A stretch of 64,000 bases of DNA from Chitinophaga ginsengisegetis (GCF_900168065.1 NZ_FUZZ01000001.1:558001-622000), one strand, 5' to 3'; counted from the first letter of the stretch, positions 35,814 to 44,101 are shown. Program-made: numbers and translations. The notes: generated by a model from the sequence alone, not told the origin.

Positions 35814-36851
35814 TTACGGTTTATGGATCCAGACTTCATCGCCTCTTTGGTTGAATTGCATACGGAAAACCTTACCCAGCTGTGTCATCATAGTATCGGC
35901 GTTGTAAATGATAGGCATTGAACCCGATACTTTATAGTTTAATAGTTGTGTGTCACGAACGATTAGTTTTTTACCAAACACCTGTTCCATAAAAACGGCC
36001 GCATCTGCCAGTGTAAAATCATCCATGATTAACCGGCCGGTGTGCCAGGAGGTGTAGTGTATGGCATCTACACTTTTCTTGGTATAATCGCCATCCTGTT
36101 TGTTGTAGCGGAGCATTTCCCCGGGCTGCAGGTATAGCGCTGCAGCTTTTCCTTTATTGGTTTCGCCGATATTGAGCAGGATACTTCCCTGCTGCAGTAC
36201 TACTACTATTTCTTTACCGGCGCTGTTTACGTTGAACTGTGTACCCAGCACTTCCACATCGAGATTATCGTATGTATGAACGATAAATTTCTGTTGGGAG
36301 GCAGTATGTTTTACATGAAAGAAGGCTTCTCCATCGAGCCATACTTCGCGCTGCCCGTTTCCGGCTACGGCGTACAACAGGCGGGAGTCGGCGTTCAGCG
36401 TCACTTCCGAGCTGTCCGGCAGCATCAGCTTCCTGGTTTCTCCCAGCCGGGTGAAAGTGCTGAGGATAGCCGGTTGCGGCCCTGCAGGCTTCCACCACCA
36501 CCATGCAGCGGTGAGCAGGATACCCAGTATAACCGCGGCGGCATATTTGCCCACGCTTCTCCAGATGGATGGACGCGCCGGCATCGCTGCTGCCTCCTCC
36601 TCTTCTTCCAGTCCATTCAGCACGGCATCCCACAGTTGTTCCTTGTCCGGTGCGGACAGGGAATAATCGCGGAAGCGGATGCTTTGCACGAGTTGCCTGG
36701 CGTTGCTGATGACCGGTTCTTTCTCCGGGTGCTGTCTGAGCCATGATTCCCAGAACACATTCCTTTGCTCCGGGTGTAATACCCATTGCTGAAAGTCTTC
36801 ATCCATTGCAAACTCCCGGGCGGTGTACGATAAATAGTTACTGGCTGCCAA
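35814..36851 (-). CDS. FecR family anti-sigma factor
   Basis: A 345-residue single-pass inner-membrane protein. Residues 1 to about 105 are a cytoplasmic sigma-binding region, the membrane helix is at about 108-132 (AAAVILGILLTAAWWW), and the periplasmic FecR domain begins with LGETRKLMLPDSSEVTLNADS. The C-terminal module (FTLADAAVFMEQVFGKK) is DUF4974-like. It should hold the neighbouring ECF sigma factor and receive the signal from the SusC STN domain. It lies between the sigma gene (66 nt upstream) and susC (56 nt downstream), the standard order. Confidence 0.94.
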   Translation of the reverse strand: MAASNYLSYTAREFAMDEDFQQWVLHPEQRNVFWESWLRQHPEKEPVISNARQLVQSIRFRDYSLSAPDKEQLWDAVLNGLEEEEEAAAMPARPSIWRSVGKYAAAVILGILLTAAWWWWKPAGPQPAILSTFTRLGETRKLMLPDSSEVTLNADSRLLYAVAGNGQREVWLDGEAFFHVKHTASQQKFIVHTYDNLDVEVLGTQFNVNSAGKEIVVVLQQGSILLNIGETNKGKAAALYLQPGEMLRYNKQDGDYTKKSVDAIHYTSWHTGRLIMDDFTLADAAVFMEQVFGKKLIVRDTQLLNYKVSGSMPIIYNADTMMTQLGKVFRMQFNQRGDEVWIHKP

Positions 36852-36917
36852 GAGAACGTGCTTTTACCTAAAGAGCAGGTAAAGCTTAAAATCTCATCAC
36901 TTTTTTTCAACTTTTTT

Positions 36918-37529
36918 TTATTTACCTAAAAGCAGCAACAGGAGCGGCATAGGGAGATTTTTTTTGAGGATGCCGATGGCTTTGGAGATGGTATTATATA
37001 CAGAATCGACCTGCATGGACATGATGTCGGCCACTTCTGTATAGTTCAGATTCTGGAAGAAACGGAGATAGATGGCTTCCCGCTGGCGCCGGGAAAGATT
37101 GCTGAGGGCTTCCTGGAGGAGACGTTTTTGTTCTTCTGCGGTTTCGTGCTGGATTAACTGGTTTTCGAGAGGAAGGGTATATTCAAATTCAAAGGCTTCC
37201 CATGATTCGCGGTGCTGGTACCGGCGATCTTTACGCAAAGCACGGAGCAGCCTTCTTCTCAGGCTGCTGATGAGGTAATACCGGACGTTCCCGATATTGG
37301 TGGTCAGGTGTTCCCTGCTGATCCAGAGGTCCTGGAACAGATCCTGCAAACAGTCTTTGACTCTTTCTTTGTCCTGGCAAAAATGCATGCCATAATGAAA
37401 AAGGTCATCGATGTGTGCATCGTATATTCCGGCGAAAGCGTGGCGGTCACCCTGTAGAAAGAGTCCCCAAAGTGAGGAATGGGAAGCCACCACGTGTAGC
37501 CCCGATCTGAAGGCTTTCCCTGTATTCAT
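36918..37529 (-). CDS. ECF RNA polymerase sigma factor
   Basis: A 203-residue sigma-70 family ECF factor. Region 2 lies at about residues 30-100 (FHYGMHFCQDKERVKDCLQDLFQDLW). Region 4, at about 135-195, has LSRRQREAIYLRFFQNLNYTEVADIM, the helix-turn-helix that reads the -35 element. It is the first gene of the sigma / fecR / susC / susD operon. It should be released from FecR on ligand sensing and transcribe its own operon. The C-terminal tail is hydrophobic (PLLLLLLGK). Confidence 0.94.
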   Translation of the reverse strand: MNTGKAFRSGLHVVASHSSLWGLFLQGDRHAFAGIYDAHIDDLFHYGMHFCQDKERVKDCLQDLFQDLWISREHLTTNIGNVRYYLISSLRRRLLRALRKDRRYQHRESWEAFEFEYTLPLENQLIQHETAEEQKRLLQEALSNLSRRQREAIYLRFFQNLNYTEVADIMSMQVDSVYNTISKAIGILKKNLPMPLLLLLLGK

Positions 37530-37633
37530 ACTATTCTGGTTGATCTGCTAAAGCTTGTTAATTATTCTGACACTTGCAAATATTTTTTGGTACAGGATAT
37601 GTCTGGTGGTATATAACATTAAAACTGAACGAT

Positions 37634-37801
37634 ATGAAAAACCTCACTTATTTGTTACTGTCATGCCTGGTACTTTTACTCAGCAGTTGTGAAGTGATAG
37701 GCGGAATATTCAAAGCAGGCGTATGGACTGGGATACTAGCCGTAGCAGTGGTGGTGGGCCTGATTATTTTTTTGATAAGTCGTGGAGGCAAACGGGGATA
37801 G
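37634..37801 (+). CDS. Tiny lipoprotein with a C-terminal membrane helix
   Basis: A 55-residue protein when started at the ATG at 37634 (MKNLTYLLLS). The lipobox LLSSC predicts lipidation at Cys19, and a second hydrophobic helix (about 30-49) ends in a basic SRGGKRG tail. Proteins of this type are frequent in Bacteroidota and are sometimes labelled phosphatidate cytidylyltransferase in databases, which the length rules out. The function is unknown. It is divergent from the sigma factor gene. Confidence 0.7.
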   Translation: MKNLTYLLLSCLVLLLSSCEVIGGIFKAGVWTGILAVAVVVGLIIFLISRGGKRG

Positions 37802-37810
37802 TTTTATAAG

Positions 37811-37850
37811 TGCAGCCTTGTAGCGGATGGTTACAAGGCTGCATTGTTAT
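37811..37850 (+). terminator. Hairpin after tiny lipoprotein gene
   Basis: TGCAGCCTTGTA (37811-37822) pairs with TACAAGGCTGCA (37832-37843), followed by TTGTTAT. It is placed 9 nt after the lipoprotein stop. Confidence 0.75.
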
Positions 37851-37876
37851 CACCTGCGTATAGAGGGTGAGTTCTT

Positions 37877-38155
37877 CTACTTTTTTAGTATTTCATTCAT
37901 GGCTCCAACGTCCACACTGCCCGCGTGTTCCACTTCTTCCTGTGAAGGGACTCCGGGTAAATGCTGATGCGCATTAATAAAGTCTTCTATCTCTAATAAA
38001 CCTGGTAATTTATAGGATGCGTGAAAAACATAACCCGGCCAATCGGTGGTAGTTACCTTTACACGTTTTGCTTTAATGTCACCATTTACCGCCAGTTTCA
38101 CCGTGGGGTTATTGGTGCCGATCGTTGGAGGCGATACGCAACCTTTCCTGCCCGG
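37877..38155 (-). pseudogene. C-terminal fragment of a phage-tail-fibre-like protein
   Basis: An open frame of 92 codons with no ATG at its upstream end, which is bounded by a TAA at 38156-38158. It encodes IGTNNPTVKLAVNGDIKAK, then a VKVTTTDWPGYVFHASYKLP stretch and HQHLPGVPSQEEV with VGAMNEILKK at the end. This is the C-terminal end of long Bacteroidota repeat proteins annotated as tail-fibre or structural proteins, in which IGT..PT.KLAVNG and LP.VPS..EV are common. The bulk of the gene is missing, and the usual coiled-coil tail after the last motif is also lost. It lies next to the tRNA-Pro gene. Confidence 0.75.
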
Positions 38156-38210
38156 TTAAACTATTGTTGGTTAGTATTTTGGATATTTTTTAAAAAACTA
38201 TATTCAAAAT

Positions 38211-38240
38211 TTTGAAAAATAAAATAATTAACTACTTTTG
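38211..38240 (+). promoter_or_regulatory. Bacteroidota-type promoter of tRNA-Pro
   Basis: TTTG at 38211-38214 and TACTTTTG at 38233-38240 are separated by 18 nt. They match the -33 TTTG and -7 TAnnTTTG boxes of the Bacteroidota housekeeping sigma factor. The tRNA begins 34 nt downstream. Confidence 0.75.
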
Positions 38241-38273
38241 CATCCCGTCTAAGCGGGGAAATCCCGGTAAAAA

Positions 38274-38347
38274 CGGGACGTAGCGCAGCCCGGTAGCGCG
38301 CTTGCATGGGGTGCAAGAGGTCGCTGGTTCGAATCCAGTCGTCCCGA
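38274..38347 (+). tRNA. tRNA-Pro (anticodon GGG)
   Basis: A complete cloverleaf: acceptor CGGGACG/CGTCCCG, D arm GCGCAGCCCGGTAGCGC, anticodon stem CTTGC/GCAAG with loop ATGGGGT, giving anticodon GGG. The T arm is CTGGTTCGAATCCAG. The 3' CCA is not encoded and must be added. The gene is followed by a terminator and then by a truncated integrase, so its 3' end was probably an integration site. Confidence 0.96.
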
Positions 38348-38395
38348 CAAAATGGCTAAATGACTTGTAACGCTTTGTTACGGTTTAAGCCTAAG

Positions 38396-38429
38396 AAGCT
38401 CGCAGATATTGAATCTGCGAGCTTTTTTT
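38396..38429 (+). terminator. Intrinsic terminator after tRNA-Pro
   Basis: AAGCTCGCAGAT (38396-38407) pairs with ATCTGCGAGCTT (38413-38424) around ATTGA, followed by a T run to 38429. Confidence 0.9.
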
Positions 38430-38478
38430 ATTTTCCGCACGTATCATCTTATTTCAAAGAATTTCAAGTTGTCTGCAG

Positions 38479-38653
38479 AGTAATCCGGTGAGTAGGTCAG
38501 TGAGTAACTTCACCTACTCAACGTAGATTACTAGTTATATGTATTGAATTGTATATCATTTTATTACATAGCATATCAAGTTATTCCAATTGATATGCAG
38601 GGCTTTGTTTCTACTCATTTTTTTGAACTGCGAGGACATGAATCAGTGAGTAA
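38479..38653. repeat. Direct and inverted repeats, possible integrase arm sites
   Basis: TCAGTGAGTAA occurs at 38497-38507 and again at 38643-38653, just before the integrase remnant. Around the first, TGAGTAGG (38489-38496) pairs with CCTACTCA (38513-38520), and AGTAATC (38479-38485) pairs with GATTACT (38526-38532). Repeats of this kind between a tRNA and an integrase gene are typical integrase arm-binding sites. The rest of the 333-nt stretch from 38348 to 38680 is AT-rich with no gene apart from the tRNA terminator. Confidence 0.55.
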
Positions 38654-38680
38654 TTATTGTTCATTTAATGAGATAACAAC

Positions 38681-39040
38681 ATGAGAAGTGAAAACACATT
38701 TGGCGTCCGTTACGCCATTCGCCAAAACAAAAACAAACGAAAAGATTATTCTGTATTTGCCAGAATTGCCTGTAACAATTCTCCCGAAAGAGAACTCACT
38801 ATTAAGGGAAGCTTTCCTCCCGAAGATTGGGATGAAGGAAAAGGATGGCCACACCTCAGAACAAAAGAACTAAGAGAGTTTGCCACACACCTGGAGAAGC
38901 TAAAATCCAGGCTAACGGCGATTTTACAGGAATCAAAGTATCTGGACGGACGCTATAAAATAGTAACAAGCGCTAACTTCAGTTTTTTCCTATACTCTCG
39001 ACCAGATAACCAAGTTACAACTAGTAGCCACGACCAGTGA
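38681..39040 (+). pseudogene. Truncated tyrosine recombinase (integrase N-terminus)
   Basis: A 119-codon frame. The first about 90 residues match the arm-DNA-binding domain of Bacteroidota tyrosine integrases: FGVRYAIRQNKNKRKDYSVF, ARIACNNSPERELTIKGSF and DWDEGKG. The following helix is ATHLEKLKSRLTAI. The core-binding and catalytic domains (R-H-R-Y) are absent. After about 38985 the frame simply runs on into the 3' end of the opposite-strand gene, so a deletion joined the integrase 5' part to unrelated DNA. A normal member is about 400 residues. It lies about 330 nt from tRNA-Pro. Confidence 0.82.
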
Positions 39041-39472
39041 ATTGCCAGTCGCAGAAAATCCAAATGCTCGTAGCTCACAGCCACCGTCTTGACAAATAAA
39101 CTCATGATGCCCGCGACTTTGATGAGTAAGAAAAATCTTATTTACCTGGTACTTCTCAAAAGGTGGATCATCTGGAACTGGTCCAGTACACTCCAGGATC
39201 CAGCCATCCCGGGTTTCCTTGCTCAGAAAGTCCGGCCCATCCAGCCCACAGATACGAATAGTACTGCCTTCTAAAATGTCATAGCCGGAAATAGTACCTG
39301 CCATGGGTTCATAATTCTCCCACCAGGAAGTCTCTTGCCGAAAAAATCTTTCCCCCGTCAGGCAGTTAAATAGGCCAACGCCCTGGCTGGACAACACTGT
39401 TAAAGCATCTGCTTGATCAAAGCCTATATTCTCAAGACCACCAATAGCGTAGATATTTTTATGTCTCCACAT
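38990..39472 (-). CDS. Hypothetical protein, beta-rich, unknown
   Basis: A 160-residue protein with several strand-like stretches (NIYAIGGLENIGF, GVGLFNCLTGERFFR, FLSKETRDGWILECTG) that could belong to an incomplete beta-propeller. I recognise no family. It has no signal peptide or membrane segment. Its 3' end overlaps the truncated integrase frame by 51 nt, which suggests the deletion junction lies just beyond this gene. It is upstream of nothing on its strand and may be a passenger of the lost element. Confidence 0.55.
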   Translation of the reverse strand: MWRHKNIYAIGGLENIGFDQADALTVLSSQGVGLFNCLTGERFFRQETSWWENYEPMAGTISGYDILEGSTIRICGLDGPDFLSKETRDGWILECTGPVPDDPPFEKYQVNKIFLTHQSRGHHEFICQDGGCELRAFGFSATGNSLVVATSCNLVIWSRV

Positions 39473-39562
39473 TAGCCACTGTTGTTTATTATTAACTTAA
39501 AACATCGCATTACTCAGGTAATAGGTGATGTGTAAATCTGACATAAAACAAGTTCTCATGAT

Positions 39563-40120
39563 CTAATCTTTAAATTTAAATGACCGTGCTACCCGGTCAA
39601 ACGTGTTGCGATACCTGTCTGCATCTTTTGTCTGTGTCCCTGCCGTAATTATGTAGGCAACATCATCTTTTGGGAATATATAGCTAACCAGCGTTGCCTT
39701 TATACCTTGGGGTTCCATGTTATACTTATACCAGGCCCCTTTCAGGCTATCTGTCTCAATGATCCCCTTGTCTAAAATAACCGCGCTTGGGATAGATAGC
39801 TTTATCTGCTCAATTGCTTTTTTTACATACACCTCGAGGCTTAAGTTTTGCATGCGTTCAGTGATCACATTAATATTGGTATTGGGATCCGCGGCTGTTT
39901 TAGGTGCTGATAAAAAATAATAATCAATGCCGTAAACCATTTGATGCCTGGTTGTCCAGCCGACCGGTACATCAAGCCTGTATTCCCGCTTACCCGCATT
40001 CAGGTTTTTGGTATCAGGTATCTGTTCAAAAACATCTTCGGCCGCCTTGCGGTAATTGCTTTTATAGGTACAAGCTGTGATGACAACTAACAAAAAAATA
40101 GGTATAGTTCTTATTCTCAT
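39563..40120 (-). CDS. Lipoprotein, PsbP/DUF1795-like
   Basis: A 185-residue lipoprotein; the lipobox is VVITAC with Cys17. The mature part has EYRLDVPVGWTTRH near residue 46, NINVITERMQNLSLEVYVKKA and a C-terminal IITAGTQTKDADRYRNTF, the order seen in PsbP/Mog1-fold proteins of the DUF1795 type. Its role is unknown. It starts 5 nt after the leucine-rich gene, so the two are an operon. Confidence 0.7.
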   Translation of the reverse strand: MRIRTIPIFLLVVITACTYKSNYRKAAEDVFEQIPDTKNLNAGKREYRLDVPVGWTTRHQMVYGIDYYFLSAPKTAADPNTNINVITERMQNLSLEVYVKKAIEQIKLSIPSAVILDKGIIETDSLKGAWYKYNMEPQGIKATLVSYIFPKDDVAYIITAGTQTKDADRYRNTFDRVARSFKFKD

Positions 40121-40125
40121 TGAAA

Positions 40126-40767
40126 TTACTTTCTTATATAATTAGATCTGGCGCCGCCCTTATGTGGGAATTGTACATATCCTTCAGGTGGACGCGGAAG
40201 CAACACTTCACAGTCCTTTGAACATAGATTGGCCAGGAGTGGCAGTACGTCTGTTCCAACCTGCAGGGAAATCCAAAGTTGATTTGTTTGTGAATAGCTC
40301 ATCTCCTTCCGGCATACGCTGCATTGTAGATTATCTCCATCGTATCTGGCCGGATTATTATGCAGATCGGGGAACCCACGTTTACCTTTTAAATGGGTAT
40401 AAAGCGCCCGGGTACTGACCGTACTGCTGCTCAGTTGTTTACAATGAACTATTTCATAGGGATACCAATGTAAATCGTAAGAGGTATATGAACTGAAAGT
40501 TTCCAAAGCATCCATCTGCCCTATCTCAACAGGAATCCGTTTTAACATACTTCCATATAAATTCACGCGTTTTACCTTTTTCATTTGAGCAATAGACTCA
40601 GGCAGGGTATATATCTGTTGGTATAATTCCGGGCCAATACCTTCAGCCGGGCAAAACTCCTCTCTTTCCTCGCTTACAACCAGTGTTATGTATGCGCAAA
40701 GTTTCCTCCAGGCCTCCGAACTCCGGTCCTGGACATCATTCTTTATCTTTGGAAATCCTTCATCCAT
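40126..40767 (-). CDS. Small leucine-rich-repeat-like protein with a Cys pair
   Basis: A 213-residue cytoplasmic protein. The middle has two or three leucine-rich-repeat-like units (LYQQIYTLPESIAQMKKVKRVNL-type pattern, then RIPVEIGQMDALETF). The C-terminal half has SVCRKEM and LCSKDCE, a possible zinc-binding CxxC/CxxxC pair. I know no named family. It is first in a two-gene operon with the PsbP-like lipoprotein and divergent from the SMI1/KNR4 gene. Confidence 0.6.
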   Translation of the reverse strand: MDEGFPKIKNDVQDRSSEAWRKLCAYITLVVSEEREEFCPAEGIGPELYQQIYTLPESIAQMKKVKRVNLYGSMLKRIPVEIGQMDALETFSSYTSYDLHWYPYEIVHCKQLSSSTVSTRALYTHLKGKRGFPDLHNNPARYDGDNLQCSVCRKEMSYSQTNQLWISLQVGTDVLPLLANLCSKDCEVLLPRPPEGYVQFPHKGGARSNYIRK

Positions 40768-40874
40768 TTTTACCGGGCTTTTTTATCCCACAAAATATAA
40801 CAATTCTCGTTCAAGGAATGAAATAACCTTCTGTATATTTAACCGATCTGTCACTTATAAATTGTCATTTACAC

Positions 40875-41531
40875 ATGGACGAACAATTAGAAAGAATAAA
40901 AGCCAAATTAGAACAGCTCAGAAGTTCAGATCCGAACAACGGGCTTTTTGGTGCCAGCACCCATAAATACAGGCTGAATCCGACAATTCCAATAGATAAA
41001 ATCAGGAAATTTGAATTAGCCCATAACGTGGATTTACCTAGTGACTATGCAGCATTTTTGATGAACATTGGTAATGGAGGTGCTGGACCGTTTTATGGTC
41101 TGGAACGATTGGAAGATGCGCTATTCGACGACCTGGATTACAAAAGACCAGATGCTTTATTAAACCCTGCAAAGCCCTTTTTACATACGGAAGCCTGGAA
41201 TCAAACATTTAAACCGACAGTGAACTATGAAGAGGATGAGGAAGAATACGAAAAGCAGCGGATTGAGTTTGAAGAAAGATACTTTGATAGGCAGCAAATG
41301 AACGGAGTGATTGCAATTTGTAACTTTGGTTGTGGTGTTCGCCTGAGCCTGGTGGTAAATGGACAGGAATATGGTAACATCTGGACAGATGATAGAAGTA
41401 GTGATTACGGTATACATCCTTCCTATGAACTTGGCAACAAAGACAAGATAAGTTTTTTGAACTGGTACGAATTGTGGCTTGACAAATCCTTAAAAGAAAG
41501 AGCAGGTAAATCACAAAAAATACGCGGATAG
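40875..41531 (+). CDS. SMI1/KNR4 (SUKH) family protein
   Basis: A 218-residue protein of the SUKH superfamily. FELAHNVDLPSDYAAFLMNIGNGGAGPFYGL is the conserved N-terminal region (about 51-80). GVIAICNFGCGVRLSLVVNG and a late SFLNWYELWLD match the family C-terminus. SUKH proteins are mostly immunity proteins against contact-dependent or polymorphic toxins. No toxin gene is visible beside it, so it is an orphan antidote or has another role. It lies within the tRNA-linked stretch of small genes. Confidence 0.85.
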   Translation: MDEQLERIKAKLEQLRSSDPNNGLFGASTHKYRLNPTIPIDKIRKFELAHNVDLPSDYAAFLMNIGNGGAGPFYGLERLEDALFDDLDYKRPDALLNPAKPFLHTEAWNQTFKPTVNYEEDEEEYEKQRIEFEERYFDRQQMNGVIAICNFGCGVRLSLVVNGQEYGNIWTDDRSSDYGIHPSYELGNKDKISFLNWYELWLDKSLKERAGKSQKIRG

Positions 41532-41667
41532 GTATTCTTTGCTCTCAATCCTACCAAATCACATCATCTGTATATGCTTTGTCTGCATAGTCCTTAATTA
41601 TTACTGCAATAAATATGTCTTGTGCCGGATAACATCTCCCTACCTGAAATTTCACTTTTATGAGAGA

Positions 41668-43524
41668 TTATACCACTCGTGGAATGGCATACATGAATAC
41701 TGCACCTTTTGGTTCTGCATTCTTAGCCCAGATCCGCCCGTGAAGCTTTTGAATAAAATCCTTACACATAGAAAGCGCTATCCCTGCTCCGTGTTGCGTA
41801 GACGAGCCAAAATTACTGGAAACGGAAAATAGTTTACTCATCGTCAGTTCATCTATGCCCTGCCCCTGGTCTGCGACAGACACTGTAATCGAATTGCTGT
41901 CCTGAGTGCAGCTAATCACAATCGTGCCGCCTTTAGGAGAAAATTTAATCGCGTTGGATAGTAAATTCCGGTTAACAAATTGTAGCATTTCTTTGTCCGA
42001 TGTTGCAGTTATATGCACCGGTATCTGGTTAGACACCGTGACTTTTTTGGCGTCCAGCTGCTGCTTCACGATATCGGCTGATTCGCTGAACAGGTCATAT
42101 AGTACTAGTGTTTCCGGTTTATACCGATAGCCGGACAATTGCTGCTTGATCCACTGTAATATAGTGTCAAATGACTCCAGCATACCTGAAGCTTGTTTTT
42201 CTATATTGCCATAAAACGCTTCCATCTCCTCTTTTGTAAATCCGGGGTTATCTTTCATTAAGCTGGCAATACTTATTGTATCGATAAGCGGAGTCCTGAA
42301 ATCATGCGCTAAAATAGAGAAGAGTTTGTTTTTGAATTCATCATTTACCTGCAGGGATTTATTTTGTTCCAGTATCTTTAGATTAAGCTGTTCCAGCTCA
42401 CGGTGGTGTTTACGTGAAATCTGGTATAAACGATAAATAAAAAGGAGTAAAAATGCACCAACTACACAAATGGCAATTAGCAACAGGATCTTGGCCTTGC
42501 TATTCTTATTGATAATACTTAAAACAGCATTGTCACTTTGTATGGTATTGTATTTAATGTAGTCGCCGACAAATTTTTTCAGCTTTTCATTCTCTTCGGC
42601 CATTGCATTTTCCAGCAGCTTTTGAACACTGATGATTCGATCTCTGTTACCCGACAATTGTGTATAGCTCAGGATGTCCTTCAATATCGGAATTAACTCC
42701 AGGACATACTCCTTTTTTTTAGCCAATTGATAACTACGCCAGGCATAATGTAATGCACTATCCGGTTGGTTCTTATAAAATCTGGTAAAGGAACTCAGTA
42801 AATAAATTTCCTGATCATCAAGTTCATATCTCCGTGCGTCAGATAACGTGGTATCAAGGAGTTTTAGCGCATCCATCCTGCGACCTTTTTTTAGCAGCAG
42901 ATCGACTTCCAGTTCATTTACTGCAATGAGCACCCGGTGATCTTTATAAATATCTGCAATCTCCCGGGTCTTGTTGATATAATACTGAACGCTGTCGTCT
43001 GAAAGCGACGGATTGCTCATGCAGTAATTTGCATATGCCAGGCTCATAATGCTATCTCTTCTGCCTGTCCGTATGACCTGGCGGAAAAGTTCAAGGCCCT
43101 TTTCAGCGTCACCCAGACTCAGGTATACATTACCCATGTTCATGGTCACCTGGCTGACATTTGGAGTGTCCTTTTGTCCCTTGTAGTCCGACAAAGCACG
43201 TGCATACAATTGAAGCGATTCCTGGTACATCCCCCTGATGTAAAGTACGGAAGCGATTACATTATCCGCATCTGCTTTTCCCTTGGGATATTGTATCTTA
43301 CTGGCCAGCTCTTTAGCCATCATACCAAAATAAAGGCTGCTGTCAATATCCTTCATATGATAAAGCATCCCCAATCGGTTAATCGAATTGATATAACTAA
43401 TACTATCTTTAACAAAAGATAATCTCTTCCGCTCTGCACTTATCAGATTAGATTGTCCTTGTACGGTGCCACAATAAAATGGCAAAATTAGTAAAAGATA
43501 AGGCGTCAGTTTTGATCGAAACAT
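41668..43524 (-). CDS. TPR sensor histidine kinase
   Basis: A 618-residue kinase with a signal peptide (1 to about 23). A periplasmic array of TPR-like helices follows (about 40-330; YLSLGDAEKGLELFRQV is one clear unit), then a membrane helix (about 347-370) and a short coiled coil. HisKA has LAHDFRTPL with His407. HATPase has the NLLSNAIKFSPKGG N-box and a GAGIALSMCKDF G-box. There is no receiver or DNA-binding domain. This TPR-TM-kinase layout is common in Bacteroidota, and the ligand is unknown. No cognate regulator gene is adjacent. Confidence 0.9.
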   Translation of the reverse strand: MFRSKLTPYLLLILPFYCGTVQGQSNLISAERKRLSFVKDSISYINSINRLGMLYHMKDIDSSLYFGMMAKELASKIQYPKGKADADNVIASVLYIRGMYQESLQLYARALSDYKGQKDTPNVSQVTMNMGNVYLSLGDAEKGLELFRQVIRTGRRDSIMSLAYANYCMSNPSLSDDSVQYYINKTREIADIYKDHRVLIAVNELEVDLLLKKGRRMDALKLLDTTLSDARRYELDDQEIYLLSSFTRFYKNQPDSALHYAWRSYQLAKKKEYVLELIPILKDILSYTQLSGNRDRIISVQKLLENAMAEENEKLKKFVGDYIKYNTIQSDNAVLSIINKNSKAKILLLIAICVVGAFLLLFIYRLYQISRKHHRELEQLNLKILEQNKSLQVNDEFKNKLFSILAHDFRTPLIDTISIASLMKDNPGFTKEEMEAFYGNIEKQASGMLESFDTILQWIKQQLSGYRYKPETLVLYDLFSESADIVKQQLDAKKVTVSNQIPVHITATSDKEMLQFVNRNLLSNAIKFSPKGGTIVISCTQDSNSITVSVADQGQGIDELTMSKLFSVSSNFGSSTQHGAGIALSMCKDFIQKLHGRIWAKNAEPKGAVFMYAIPRVV

Positions 43525-43560
43525 GGTTTTAAATGGAAATGGCTTAAACTAATTTATTAC

Positions 43561-44100
43561 TTAATTTGAACAAACACGGTTAAAAGTTTGCCGAAAATCT
43601 TCCTTTCGTTTAGAAATCTCTTGACCTTCTTCCGTTTGCTGCTTCACAGGGTTGATGATTTTGGTTACGGGATATGCATTCATTAAAGTTCCCTCTTCTA
43701 CAGATTTCAAAGACGGGTGAATGAAATAGCTTGTGTTTACAAGGGAAATCTTTAGTTAATCACCTTTGACTTCAAAATATAAAATATCAGTGTAAATTAC
43801 AAATCTAAGTTGACCTTCATCTACAGCAGGACTTCCGGCTGGGACACAGCATTTAGCATTACCCGGGATATCTTTAACCCTTAACCCTAATGTTAACGGC
43901 ATATTGACTTTCTTCCCCGATGGCTGCTGCCCGTACTTATTGCATTGTTCTTAATGTAGCCTTCTTAAACACGGCTTGCGCAAAATGAAGTCCTGTATTA
44001 CCAGGATGAAAAATTTTTCCTGCTTAACTGCAGGTGCGACCAGCAGTGATTTCCCGCAAGTAAGTTTGATGCCGCCAGGAGTTATCGGTGATTTATGGAG
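43561..44100 (-). pseudogene. Decayed gene: one frame interrupted by two TAA codons
   Basis: This 577-nt gap between two kinase genes has no long uninterrupted frame. One minus-strand frame, however, runs for about 179 codons with only two stops, both TAA (43951-43953 and 43756-43758), where about eight would be expected by chance. The segments read in order VAPAVKQEKFFILVIQDF, then GQQPSGKKVN and LRVKDIPGNAKCCVPAGSPA followed by RFVIYTDILYFEVKGD, then NAYPVTKIINPVKQQTEEG, and end FNRVCSN. I do not recognise the family. A gene broken by point mutations is the simplest reading. Confidence 0.5.
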
Positions 44101-44101
44101 G

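Noticed and set aside
36276..36746. 156-codon forward frame
   Set aside because: It lies opposite the FecR gene and has no domain character.
37634..37801. Phosphatidate cytidylyltransferase label for the tiny lipoprotein
   Set aside because: At 55 residues it cannot be that enzyme and has no CDP-diglyceride motifs.
43525..44101. Simple intergenic region
   Set aside because: One frame is open for about 179 codons except for two TAA codons, so I list it as a pseudogene.
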